DNA of 64,000 nucleotides, from NCBI GenBank assembly GCA_964016875.1, contig OZ024719.1, forward strand, positions 69,573,224 to 69,637,223, in the 5' to 3' direction. This stretch comes from Fallopia convolvulus. Lineage: Eukaryota > Streptophyta > Magnoliopsida > Caryophyllales > Polygonaceae. Positions 12,801 through 26,527 of this stretch are shown piece by piece. The notes beneath the pieces are model-generated. The model was not told the origin of the DNA and did no database searches. It worked only from the letters and a program-made list of their open reading frames with translations. Numbering within the stretch: position 1 is the stretch's first letter; each line of letters starts with the position of its first letter. Both the position numbers and the translations under genes were made by a program.

Positions 12801-15800
12801 TTACTTTATGCTGTACATATGAAGCTCTGTATTTTTCTTTTCAAAGTTATATTATGTTTTTAGTTTTTTTTTTATTTGTTCACTGTCGTGGACCTAGAAC
12901 TTTATGGTTTTACCATCTTCTAGAAGTTGGCTTAAGCACAGCTTGATGTTTCTCAATTCTTTGCTCATTTTCTTTCTTTTTTATTTGCAGATAAGAGATC
13001 TGTTTGTTTTAGATGTTGAGCCAAAACACTTCTTGCAATATTGCTGTCAATGGCTCCTTCCATCTCTCATTTTGTATGATGATAAATCCAATCTTGATTG
13101 GCTGGCTCAGGCAAGTATTCCTATACTCTTTATGTGAACTCTATAATGCTAATCTAAATTGTTGCTGCAGCTTGTGAGCTATTGCCATCACAAATCTGCT
13201 TTGCTCGGATTTCACATATTGGATCAATCAGTAATTAGTTGTAGTTCCCACCATCTTGATAGCTAAATGCTGTTTTATTCTTTGTATACTTTTGATTTAA
13301 TATTGACATTCTCTCACGGCTTACTCTCCCTTTGTAATTTCCAGGTTATTGGTCAATCTTTACCTGTTTTGCTCAAAAATCATTTTGTTCCAATTTTTTC
13401 GATCTGCATGGTATTGCACTGTAGTAAGGAATCTGATTCAGAGAAGGGAGCTGTGGTCTTACAAAGCTCAATATTAAGCCTAGCTGAGATATCAGTGGAC
13501 GAAAGAGACAAACTCATAAAGAAGCATATGGTATACAGCCTTTTGTCTCATTTGTATTCATCTGAAATTGCATGCTATAGTGGTGATTTGTGATACTGTC
13601 ATGGCAGGGATGCCAGTGTTGATAGTTTGGGCAATTGTGGTAAGCACTAAGCTTTATAGTGCTTAGACATGCAGAGTTAGGAACTATATGAATCCATCCA
13701 AGTTGTGTATTTCTGAAAAATGCTTGAATGTTGGATTAAATACAAACTGGTGGCCTGGTAAAGGGATTGACTAACATTGGATAACTGTGTTGAATTTTGT
13801 GCCTTGAATACTTCTTTGCCTTTGTTTCAAAAAGAATTATCATTTAATTAGAGCAGATGATTTGGAAAAGACATTATTTGCGTTGATTGAGATTTGCCTT
13901 AAATTTTTGAAAGGATTTGATTTGCTAGTTTTGTCTATCACTCTGCAACTAGTTTGCATGATTCAAGGATCTTTAGGAAAGGATTTCAAGTTTGCTCGAT
14001 GTCTAGGGAAAGAAATGCTGTTCTTTGCCTTTTTTTAACAGTTTTTTCTTATTATAAAATGGTGAAAAATAATCCCAAAATTGCGTTGTTGGTCAAAATG
14101 TTCTAAAAATAATGCTTCAAGTACAGAATTTATGTCCATTTTTCTTCAGGTGTCCATCATTAGCTACATTTTGGGAATCACATCTTCTGCCTCAAATCCT
14201 CCAGTGCCTTTATTTTCGAGGGATATTGTTGAGCTTGCTGTTCGGACAGTTGTTGATGGCTTCATGGAGATGTACAATAATATTTGTTAATATATTCTAC
14301 TTCTGCATGCCTGTTTCTATCTCCATATTTACCGGTTTTGATATATTCTTTTATGGCAGAGGAGATCACCCAAACAATGCTGGTGTAGCTGACAAGATTA
14401 GAATCTTTCGTCCAGATAGAGTATTTATGGTGATCCTTTGAAACTTATGATTATAAGCACATCTAAACATGATTTTATTTAAATCCTTTCAATTTCACAT
14501 CGCCATGTGAGCTGTGATGCTGTTCTGCTTATGCAGTTTATTGTCGAAATGCACTACAAAGTTACTGCAGCAGCTAGCCCAAGACATAGTTGTCATCGTC
14601 TGTCTGGAATCGAAGTGCTTGTAAATATTCTTGGTCATAGGGCAGCAGTTGCAAGCACCTCCTGGTGAGCTAACTTTTTCCTTTATTACAGGTTGCATCA
14701 ATATAAATGGGCACACTTCTGGTATGTCCCGCTGTTCGCTTTCCATAATCTGGAAAGTTTAACATTAAGAATCGCCTGATAAGAGTGGGAGAAGGAATTA
14801 TATAAATGACCATTTGAGATTTGTTGGTATAGCCATGCTCATGATATTAAGAGGTTGGGTAACGAAAAGCGGGAGGGATGACCTTGTAGATTGTATACTG
14901 GGTGACATGGTCCATTAGCTCCCTTGATAGTTAGGGGCTTATTTGGAAGTTGAAAAATTTTCATGTTTAATAGGATGAGCTGATGTCCCTATATTACATG
15001 AAAATTTTCTCCAACATTTACTGTTATTTTCTCAAAGCTAGTAATCTTGGTGGCATCAACCTTCGACCTTTCTTTCTTACCAATCTCATTGCATCGTGCC
15101 TAGCTACCACTGAGCATGAAGGATAAAAACCTTTTGCCATACCTCCTTGCTCTTCCTATAGAGCATGCGAAAGATGAAGACCTTGTTGTTGTTATATGTT
15201 AAAGGAAGAGCCATACCATTGAATTGTACTTTTGACATTTACAGATTATCATGCTAGAAAGTGGATAGGATCCTTTAAATCATTTTCACCTTAGTTTGTG
15301 TTTGGCGGAATTGGGGGTATGGGTTTGGAATGAGGAATGCGATTGGAACTTGGTTCATGTTCGAGGGTGTTTGATGAGATTTACATAGGGTTTTCGTGTT
15401 AAGTATGAGAAACAAGTTCCCGTACTTTTATCTTCGAGGATGTTAAGCATGAGAACTTGATTCTATGGCTCATTAGGAATCAGTTTGAAAAGTTGAAAAA
15501 AAAATTCAGTTAAAGACATTGATCTCAATACCCCCAGACCAAACACAACCTTAGGTATCTTACTCCTTGTATCCAATGCCACAATATCTACCTCTCTTTA
15601 GGCCTTGTTCTACTTGCAAGGCCAAAAGTACTTTCTTCCCAAAGTATCTTCTTTGTCTTGAAATGCGTGAAATGTATTTACTTTTTACGTATTTCAAGGC
15701 AAAGAAGATACTTTTTGACAAAAAACTAATTTGTGTACGAAGTTTCTTTCTGTTACTGGTTTCCTGTGGAGAACAATATCTACATGACTTCACACGCGTG

Positions 15801-18800
15801 GATGATAACCTCCTTAAATCATCTTCATCCATCAGTTTCCTCTAGAGCTGCAGGATTCTTATTGCCTTTTAATCCAACTGGAGTGTGTTGTTTATATGCT
15901 GAGGTACCGGTATGTTATCTTAGAAATATTGTAGGAACTTAAAGCTGCACGGAACTGCAGAAACTTTTCTCCAGGGGGTCTTTGTAGGTTAATATTATGA
16001 TTCCCAAAAGGGAGATTGATGCTTTATTATTACCATGGTTATATACTAGTCACTGGGCTTGTAGTTTGTATTGAGTGTTAACTTTGTATTTAAATTTGCA
16101 GTTACCTGTTCAACTTGGCTGGTCAATATATCAGCTGTCAATCTTTACAAGATCAGTGCTGTAACGTGATTTCCACTTTGCTCAGAACTTTTAATAGTAG
16201 TCCTTCTAAGGAAACTACTCATGTACTTGGTGAACAACTCCAGGTCAAGTATCTGTACCCTGCCTGCTGTTTGCTAAAGTTGTCTTGTTTATCAACTGAT
16301 AATTTCCTGATACTTCTGTTTAGTTTCTGGTATCAAAATTAGTAGCTTGTTGCATCCCTCCTGAGTCTATTGAAGGAAAGGCATGCAAACCTTCATCCCA
16401 AGTTATGTCCTTGCTGCACCTCCTAACTGTGGATTCTGATCCATCACTTCACGACTATATTCGAGTATGTTCAACAACATCTGTCTAAAGTGTGTTACCA
16501 TTCTTTCTGTGAGCTTATATATATGATTTATGAAAATATTCCTTTTGGGTTTTCATGTAAGCTAAATTACAAATGATTGGGAGTTATACAGAACACTATC
16601 TCTTGTCATCCTTTCATATTTTATTCACCAAGATTTATTTTCTATAAAACTTATTGCGCTTCCAGGAGTTTGAACCATTTCCTGAGATGGATATTTTTGA
16701 TAGAATACGGGCTTTCCATTTGGATCTATGCAGAGCATATTCACCATGGGACCATGTTTTGAAGGCAAGTTTTTTCTTAAAATCCTAATTTGGAGATTTT
16801 TTTGATGCCTTACTACTGTTACATCCCCTATCCTTACGTTCAGCTATTATCTTTATGCAGCTTGTGAAAAGGTCATGCCACTTACCACCAAGATTACTCC
16901 TCATGAGGTGTCTTCCTTGAACCATCTAGTACATGATTTTGGCCAAAACAAAATTTTGGCCAAGATTACTTCTTTAGAATTTTCTACTGTAGCTTATGGT
17001 ATATTCAAGATATATCCAAATTTTGTGAGCAGATGAAGTTGACCTAATAGTTGCAACAATTTTAGGCTCAAGGGGGTCTCGTAATGGTATTAAAAACTCG
17101 AAACAAGCATTTTGTAAACTAAAATTTTAGGTGATACTCTCACATGATGAATCAACTTCAAGAAAGCAAGATCCTATTATAAATTTACCTCTCTCAGAAT
17201 AAAAGTAGAAAAATAATGCTAGAGGTGATGGAAGCTTTTCAATTGGACAGGTGCATTGACTCATTGTTTCTTGTCTTTGCAGTCTTCAAGCGCTCCATAA
17301 GAAACTACTCGGTGAAATATTTCATGTGAAAGAAAATTTGGGCGGCAGCTCTGGTTGCAATTATGGCATTTATGATAATAATAACATTGTACAAGCTGTC
17401 TGGTCACTTGTTCGCATGTGCAATTCAGATGATGCAGATAGTGTTCGAGCTCTACTTGCTGATTTTGTTTCCAGGGTATCATTATTTAAGTATATTTTTT
17501 TAGATGTTGGTTTTTCTTTAAATGAATGTGATATTACATACAATTGAAATTTGCTTTTATGTCTGTTCAGGTTGGAATTGGAGATCCATATTCTGTTGTT
17601 TTCAAATTAGCTGGAAGTTCAAATCAGATTCATGTTTGTGGACCCGTTAATCCCAACAACCCTACTGAAATCAATTTCAGTGCGTATAGTGGGATGCCAG
17701 AAGAGCTGCTCATTGCTCTTATGAGAATCCTGAAGAAGTACCTAATGGATGAGTCGGTTAAAGTAGTTGACTTAACATCTCAGACTCTTCGTGTGCGTAA
17801 ATACTCCCTTGTTCCTGAGCGGTTTTAATTTTGCTGATCTTAATCTATTGATGTGTTTAATTGTTAAGGATATCTTAGCTCAAAGTAATTAGGGGTGTTT
17901 AATTGATGTGATTAATTATCAAGGCTATCTTAACTCGATGTCCTTAACATCTGACAATGTACCAACACCTGGGTAACAAGGCTATATTTGAAGTGTCCAA
18001 ATTTGCTGTCTAACATGGGATTTTTGGATGGAATTTGAGGGAATCAACATAGCTGTAAGATCATTCTTTTTAGTTGTGAACAGCTGCATTGTCACTGTAA
18101 ATGGCATGGACTGAATGGTACTGTGGTTGGCATATTGCAGAAGCTACTTTGATACTCCCTCCGTTTCACAATACTTGTTCTTAAAACCTTTATTTTTTGT
18201 TTCAAAATAGATGTTCATATAAATTTTTTACCATTTATACCCTTGGTGTATACCGCACATTACACTTCTCCCCAAATTTCTTTTTTATTTGGTTGAATCT
18301 CCCAAAAAGAAAGAGTACTTTTAATAGGGGCAATTTGGGGAATTTTTTTTTCCTTAATATGTGTGAAATTTTGTCTAAGAACAAGTATTGTGGAACGGAG
18401 GGAGTATTTATTCAGAATAAAGACACATTTTACCATAGACCTTAATCTTAAACAAAAGCTTTGCCTTCTGCAACGTACCAGTGCCTGCTTTGAATCTTTT
18501 CACTGTGTCCTAGTGTGCTATTTTCGTGTCTACTGTATCTAACATTAGCTCCTTTATGCGATTTCTTATCGTTGTGCTATTTTTATATCTACTTTTCATT
18601 AAGGTGCTACTCTTTGAGTATGATGTTTTTAGATATGATAGTTATGATGCACCAGCCCCTGTTATACAAGGCAATCACAGGCCATTAGACTAGAAATTTT
18701 ATGGCTGTCTGGAGTCTGACTATATCAGAGTTCTGAAATTTCATTGACAGCCGCTTTGCCATCTTCAAGTTTCTTTCACTATATGTTTGCTTCTTTTTCT

Positions 18801-21800
18801 CTTGGGCCTATATTCGGTGCACCATCCTGATATGTTCAGGGTACGGGTGTCCCCATCCTGACCACCCAGATCTCGCTGCAGCGGGACTATACTGGGTCAA
18901 TGTGGTTGTTGTTGTTGTTGTTGTGGTTAGGGGAGGCAGTTGCAGTCTCTGATGTGGATGACTGGTTTATTACTGTTCTGAGCATGAGGTGTGGGCTACG
19001 TCAGAGATGTCTTTGGGGTTATATACGATAGTTTATTAGTTATTTTGTCATAAAGGATTCCTTATTTTGGAATGAAAATTGGTGATGAATGTCATATTAT
19101 GAGATGAAGTAAGTCTTACAAATAATTTTGGGCGAAGTCTTGTCATCCAAAAGATGATTACATCTTCCAGTGGCAACTTAAATATAGTCAAAATATTTAA
19201 AGATGTAAACAAAGTCAGTTAGTTACAGTTGTATTTACAGAAAAATTTCATGGGAGGAAAGTGACATGATAGAAAATTTATAAAATCTTTTGTTAGACGT
19301 AACTGTGATCAACACTTTCGGGTGCTCTATGTCTGTATTTATTAGACTATTTTTTTTTCCTTTTCTCCAGGGAGTTCTTTCAACAGAAAGGGGACAAAGA
19401 GCATTATTATCATTTGATTCTTACGGAAGATCTCTTATTGAGGTCAGTTCATGTTGAATATTTGCTGTGTAGTAATCATCTACACATTCATTTTATATTC
19501 TTATCATCCAAATGCTATTATGGGCCATCTGACAGTTTTACTCAACAATGGTGCTTATCTAGAATTATTACATTCATAATGTCTTTTCTGACCATAGATT
19601 GTTATACTCCCACTGATCTAACATAGTTGTTTTAGCTTTTGACACAATTTTTAATTATAGCATCACCAAATGTTTACCACCCTTTTGAGATAATGAATGA
19701 AGAGTTTTGATTTAATAGATACGTCTCGCAATTCATTATTACATAATATCCTAGAAAACCTAAAATGGCTTACATTTTAGATCAAACTTTACACCCTAAA
19801 AAGACATGTTTTTCTTTAAAAAATTTTTTATTTTGGATGCAAACTCTAGTATTATGCTATTGAAATTCTAAACTGCCAAAACATGCTCTGAATTTGATAT
19901 ATTATTTGATGCATTTTTCAAAACAGAATAGTTGCTGTCTAAATCCTTGGAAGCAGTATAAAGAATGTAATAAACTATAAATCCTTGGAAACAGTATAGT
20001 TGAATAATCCATTCTAATTGATCTTGATCTGATATGTGTCATTGAGTTAGCCTTTATAAAAAAAAAAAAAACTATAAAGAATGTAATAGATTTAAGAACC
20101 TGAGTCATAGCTTATAAATCCACACCTACATATATTTCATTGCAGATACATTCAAAGGGTGTGAACATACAGTTGGTGGACAAATGCCTTCTTGAACTGG
20201 AAAAGAAGTTTACAGGTATTACTCTTTTTTCTTTCTCCTGTGTGCTTAATATACTTTGTTGTTATAATGGTCATGGTTTCTCTTTTTCCTTTGATGTGTT
20301 GCAAGAGTTTTGCTGCACATCTAGAGTTGTCAATTAATAGTTGATCCTGGTATGAGGGATAGTGCTCTAAATTTTGTGAATAAGTCTGCTTGTTGTGTAT
20401 TTAAGAATATTGTAGATCGTTGTTGTGCATTAATATTCTTGTATATTCATGAATATGACTTTCATGGATAACCTTCACCATACATCCTGCCGAGACTTCC
20501 ATAACCAGAATAAATAAGTTTTTCAGAATATTTGAAGGTCTTTGGTTTGTATCTGGTCAATATACTCGAATTGTTTCTGGATTTATCTCATGGAATTCAG
20601 TATCTTTTCTTTTCTTGCTACGTAGTGAAATGTTTGCTTTCTATGCTTAGTTTTCTGTGAACAATTTGAGCATGACAATAATTAAGCTAGTTTATCTCTC
20701 AGTTGAAAAAAGATCTTTGGAGGAGTCTGCACTGTGGAGTACAAATGAAAAAAATTTTGAGATCTGGATTTGCCATCTTGTTTACTCCCTTATTCCTTAC
20801 TGTGAAGATGTTATTCTGAGGTAAATTTCTTAACTCTTAGCTTGCTTTCTATGTGAAATTGCATATTTATTCTATTAGTCCAACAAGAAACTTTCTTTTC
20901 AGGTTATGTCAGGATATTGTTTTGTCAAAAGCAGAAATAGCCGAACTTTTGCTGCCTATTGTCATGGTTGATCTTACTCGAATAAAGGATTTAGATGTTG
21001 ATCTTTGCAGAATGATCTCTTTGCAGGTTTCTGTTTTCTTAATCTTCTATTTTGGTTTACTTCAGCCTATGCTCTAGAATTCATTAGAGATATATATTTT
21101 TTATGCAGATGTCTCTTCTAAGACATTTGATAAAATCTCGACTTTTGAGATTCTCTTAGTCATCTTATTAAATCAGCCATCTGTCATATATGTTGCTCTG
21201 TATATGTTTTTGGAAGGAAAGGATGCAGAGCAACTAGGTGATCTTTGTGTCATTCGACATTTTTTTTTTCCGTTCTAGTTTCTGATGGAATCCCTTTCAC
21301 AACTACAGGTTGAGCAGCATATATTTACTGAGTCCAATACAATGACCAAATCAATTCAAGCTATGTTAGGGGCACTTAATGAACTTCGGCTGTGTCAGGT
21401 TATGGAGAGATACATCTCAGATGCAATGCCAAGCAAACGTGATGGCTCAAAGGTGAGTTTTGATGCTATTTGCTTTCGTAAATCAAGTAATCAGTAAATG
21501 CTGCTTTTTTTTATTACTTTTTGCAACGCTCTCTACTCATGCAAGATTTTAACAAAAGTGGTTGTCATATTCCAACTTTTGCTGACAAGGGATAAATCCA
21601 TCTCTTTCATATATGTTTATGCTCATCTCTTGCACCAATGAAAAGAAAGCCCTAGAGTGTAAAGCGTGCCATAGAGGTGGCAATTTATTATTAGTTAAAT
21701 TATGTTTGAAATGAGAAACTACCTTCACTTTAAGTTTATTTGGCTTTGTCTTCAGCACTACCTACTTTTATTTTTTTGAATTTTTTTTGGAGGAAAGACA

Positions 21801-24800
21801 TGGATAAAAATATAAGGTAAGTACTTGTTTTGTGAGTGGGTAATCTGAAATGACAGCAAGATGGCTCATTATGTTGCTATAGTTTTTTTTTGCTTTCCAA
21901 TGTTATTGGATTTGAAGTGGTAATCAACCAATAATCAAACTTTGTCAAACTTCATTGCTAAGCAATTCATGTGTTGTATATTATAATTTGCTTTAAATAC
22001 ACTACTATTTTGCTTATTGAGAGTTTTATGTGCTGAAAAATATATATTGGTCATATAGTTCTCCAGGTCATCTTCAGGTTACAGCTCAAAATCTCGATCT
22101 TCAACCAAGCTCAGAGATTCAGCTGCTACTGTGAATGCAACATCTACTTTGGCTTGGGACAAGGTAGGCTGATTGTATTGAGAAGTGGACCAGGGGTGCA
22201 AATTTGTTAAAGAAATTGTATTATTTTGTTTAACCTTTGAGTTTGGGGTACTTAGCTTCACGCCCCGTCCCCTCGCTCAATTGTTGCTTCTCACTGTCGT
22301 CTGTTTTTAGTTATTTCTTAGCTCTGTACTTTTCGATCCTTGCACTGTTCCTTAACAATTTTTCCCCTTTTGGATCTATCTGAAGGTTTACTGGCTCGAC
22401 ATAGATTATCTGATAGTAGCTAAGGCTGCAATAGTGAGTATCATTCTTTTATAATACACATACTAAAACTGCTCATTTATGTTTTAAATGGTACTAACTA
22501 GTTTCATTTTTTTCAGACATGTGGTTCATACTTCACTTCTGTGATGTATGTGGAGCACTGGTGCGAGGAACATTTCAAGAATATGACACTGGGAAATCCT
22601 GATTTCTCTCATCTTGAAATGGTTAGTTAGGAGTGTTTGAGAAGAAACCATTTTTAATAGCGTAGCTAGAAACTGGCAGAACTGGGAACAATGCTCACAC
22701 AGACTACACAGTATTTCCTGTCCCGACTGAGGGGAAATTTCTTTGATCCTAGCCTATTAAGTCTAATATGATCAATGATATGCTGCAGTGGATGACAAAT
22801 TACAAGATTTTTATTTATACTCTGAATACCAATCCTTTCCCTACTCTTCCCGTTGGCTAATGGAATTTTTCAAAATAAGAAAGAAATGAGCATGACGACA
22901 ACTCTAGACAAATTTTCAGGTGTCATACAAGTACAACGTCCTATCTAATTAACTTTCATACAACCTCCGATCAAAAGATACTTCCCTTGAAAAATTGTCA
23001 AACTCTAAAATGACACTTATTTTAAAGCGAAGGAGTATAAGAGTGCAAATTGCTGCATGCTGAACATTTGGGATTATTACAGATTGGATGTTTTGTGTTT
23101 CTATTATGTAGGATAAGTTTCTGACATGCTCTTGCCTGTCATTTTTCTTAATTTCCGTATCTGTCTGCAGGTGCCTGCTCATGTTGACATACTTCTTTCA
23201 GCAATTACTCGAATCAATGAACCAGATAGTTTGTATGGAATCATTCAGTCAAACAAGGTATGCAACTTTAGTGCGCTATAGTGTGCATCATATATACGTT
23301 GAGATTATAGGGATGTCAGAGCTGTTGACATGTCCTAGAAAGAGGTCTGTCTGATATTCTGTCATTTCTGTGCCTGAAAAGAGAGCAAAATATTAGGGAG
23401 AGAACATGCTATCAATATTGTTAACATTAAAATGCTGAAGGCTAACTCTATCAGTGCTAATCTGTTGTTGTGGGAAATGGACTTCTGTAATAGCTTATTT
23501 TTTTTACATTTTTGACATTTGAAGATGAGCGTAATTGGTCTTGAATATATGATCACATTCATTGTTAATGCTTTCAATTATTCCCGTTATCATAGGGGCT
23601 CTGACATATTCTCCGTCTTTTTTCTTTGTTTTTTTCTTCTAATTCCCTCTCTGCTGCGTGAAATGGACTTCTCTGATAGCTTAATTCGCAAATTATAACA
23701 TTTGAACACGAGGGAAATTGGAGCAAGGCTCTCGAATATTATGACTTACAAGTTAGATCAGCCAGCATACATGATGATTCCAAGCATTCATCTATCAAGC
23801 ACTCTGGATCGGGAGCTTGTACATCCTCCTTGATACCTCAAGAAGAAGTGAAGTTGCGGAAACCTCACAAGGGGCTGATCAGATGCTTACAGCAAACTGG
23901 CTGCAGTCATATTCTTGATTTTTATTGTCAGGGACTGGTTTCTCGAAAAGATGAGTTTCAGCATGATTTGGAGTTTGTTGAGCTGCAGGTAAGCCTATAC
24001 CAGCTGAGAAGCATTTTTACATAGTTTCTTTGGAATTTCTTGTGATTTTTGTAAACTCCCTGAGCAGGCTTCTTGACCAAGAGCCTAACTCATTAGGGCA
24101 TTTGTTCTATCTTCACTCTTCGAGAGGGAAGAACTTTTGTTACTTCTGGCAAGTTCACCTAACTTTCAAAATGCCTTCATACCTTAAGAGTTTCCAATGA
24201 GAGATGAGAAACTCTTCTCAAAGAAACCTCGATTACGTCTAGCAAGCCCACCTAGCTTTCATAACAGTTAGCATACCTTAAGAGTTTCCAATGAGAGATG
24301 AGAGTGTTATCATTCTTGGAACTTGTACACAGCTGTGATGATTCCTGTGGGCCTGATCACAGATCACGAAGGTCACCTGGTTTGCGAAATTTCAATGCTG
24401 ATTGCTGAGATCTCACCCCCATTTTGCAGGGTAGACCTAGTATTCCGTGTGATGCTGGTCTTAGGTTGCCTAAGAAATTTTCCGCCGGCAGGCTACACAC
24501 CATTAAAACCTATTCACCAAGACATTTGTCTCCAATTGGACCCAAGAAAAGTGAGAAGAGTCATTGCTAGAAGTATGTCCTTATAATCTATACATGTGAA
24601 GAAGGGCTCTTAACCTGTTGCATTCACTGGGATACAGGGAACTACAGGGAACAGAGTCTAGTACATATTTCCCGAACCAAACTTTAGAACCCCTCTTACA
24701 CAAGTCTTCTCTAAGGTCTTCTGTTTATTTTTTGAGTCAGTTACTTCCAACATTTGGGCTGTAATTGTCTTCTTACTACCTTGCAGTATGAAGCAGCTTG

Positions 24801-26496
24801 GCGTACTGGAAACTGGGATTATTCTTTACTCTACAAGGGAGCTGAAGGACCAAGTCAGTATGCTAAAAGTGATCATTACAACGAAAGTTTGCACAGGTAA
24901 TGTTATAGGCCACTTATAACATTGATGTGTGTACCACATATTTAGCTTAAAATACTAAATGCTACGAAAACTATTATTTTTTGGAACATCAATCTCCTAA
25001 GAACCGGAGTTTTGGCTCAGCTTCTGTTAAGCCTGGACCATCTGGTTCAAAAGCCTTGATATCCTCAATTGTCATCACTGTCACATTACAAACTTTTGCT
25101 TTCATGTGCTCCCTTCATTGTGAAAACCTTTGTATGAAATTTTGCAATATTGCATCTCATCTGTCTTCCCATGAAAATGCATAATGCAATGCAAGCTCAA
25201 ACAAGCATGAATTCTCCACATTGTTGTTATTGTATCTTTTCTGATTTTGATGCTAATCTCTGTGCCTCGACAAACTTATGGTTGTCCAAGCTGGTATAAT
25301 AATACCCTTGTATAATCAATTTACTTTCTTAGTTGTTTGAGGGCGTTGCAAGAAGGAAATCACCATGATTTTGAAACTCCGCTCAATGATTTGAAGCAGG
25401 TAATAACTTCTCTGTTCTTTTCATTGACGAGCTTCTGCTCTCTGTAATGTGTTACTGTATCTCGTTTTTCTTTCTGTTAGGGGCTTGTCCTGTCTGTTCA
25501 TAATACAAGTGAAGAAAGCACAGAGATCATCTACTCAACAATTGTTAAGCTACAGGTAAATTTCATTATTTCTGTTAAAATGATTGCCACAGTATGCCCT
25601 TTGTTATCTGTTCACATGCGGGAGTTTGTGGTTGTTCTTCCATGAAACAACAATTATGGGGTATAGTTTCTAGCCTTGTTCATGGAAGTATCAAAGGATG
25701 CACATTCATCTTGATTTATGGGCTTCCTAATTAAGAATCAATCCAGCATATTATTATGCTATTAGATTTAGTGATCAATGAGTGACGGAAATTTAGACCT
25801 GAATAATTTCCAAGAACTGTAGGTGAAGGTCTCGCTTCCACACCCTCCCTCCTTCCTCAGGGTCTCTTCTCATATTTGGTCTTTTATTCATTTTGATGCT
25901 TTATACAGATACTTGATCACTTGACAATGGCATGGGACTTGAGATGGAAGTCCTGCAGAAATGGAAAGTCTTCCAGGGAGAAAGAAAGTAAATTTTCTGA
26001 GGCCATTATTATCCCTACCATGGACCAGGTTTTCAATTTCACTTCTCTCTGAATTTTGCATTACATTAAAAGTAGTCATACACACTACTGTACTTGTTTT
26101 TTCCATGTTCACTACAAGAACTATAGGTGAAGTATTATTGCTACAAATAGTTTGGTGTGGAGTTGCACAGTGACCTATGCTGTACAAGATTTAAATGTGA
26201 GGTCTGGAATCATAGCACAACTACCTGCCTGACCGGGGTCTGGGGTCAGGGTATACCCACCCATCCATTGAGCAAGTAAAGAGGGTGTGTCCGAGAGGGG
26301 TGGGGTGGGGGGTCCATAGTATTATTTCTATATAATGTAATTGGAATACTCCATTGTGGAGTTGCACAGTCACCTGTGCTGTGGATATGAAAACTAATTT
26401 TATGGCAAGCAAATGATTGATAAATATACTATAGAGTACCTTAGTTTGCAAAATGTAAATTTCAGGACAACTATAAATGAGTTTTTTTTGGGTGGT

Positions 26497-26527
<31 letters not shown>

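Larger units (their letters stand above)
810..22433 (+). other. ATM: ATM N-terminal helical-solenoid exons (1-39 of those in window)
   Basis: These exons encode about 1548 residues of mostly helical, leucine-rich sequence with no catalytic motif, as expected for the HEAT-repeat solenoid that forms most of ATM. The first recognisable exon starts at 810 after a CACAG acceptor and encodes a basic stretch ending in SGKWLW. The largest exon (7899-8517, 619 nt) carries an acidic, serine-rich insert that is probably a disordered loop. No ATM exon could be recognised in 1-809, which I treat as intron. The PWWP domain reported near the N-terminus of plant ATM is not visible here and should lie upstream. 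Confidence 0.8.
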
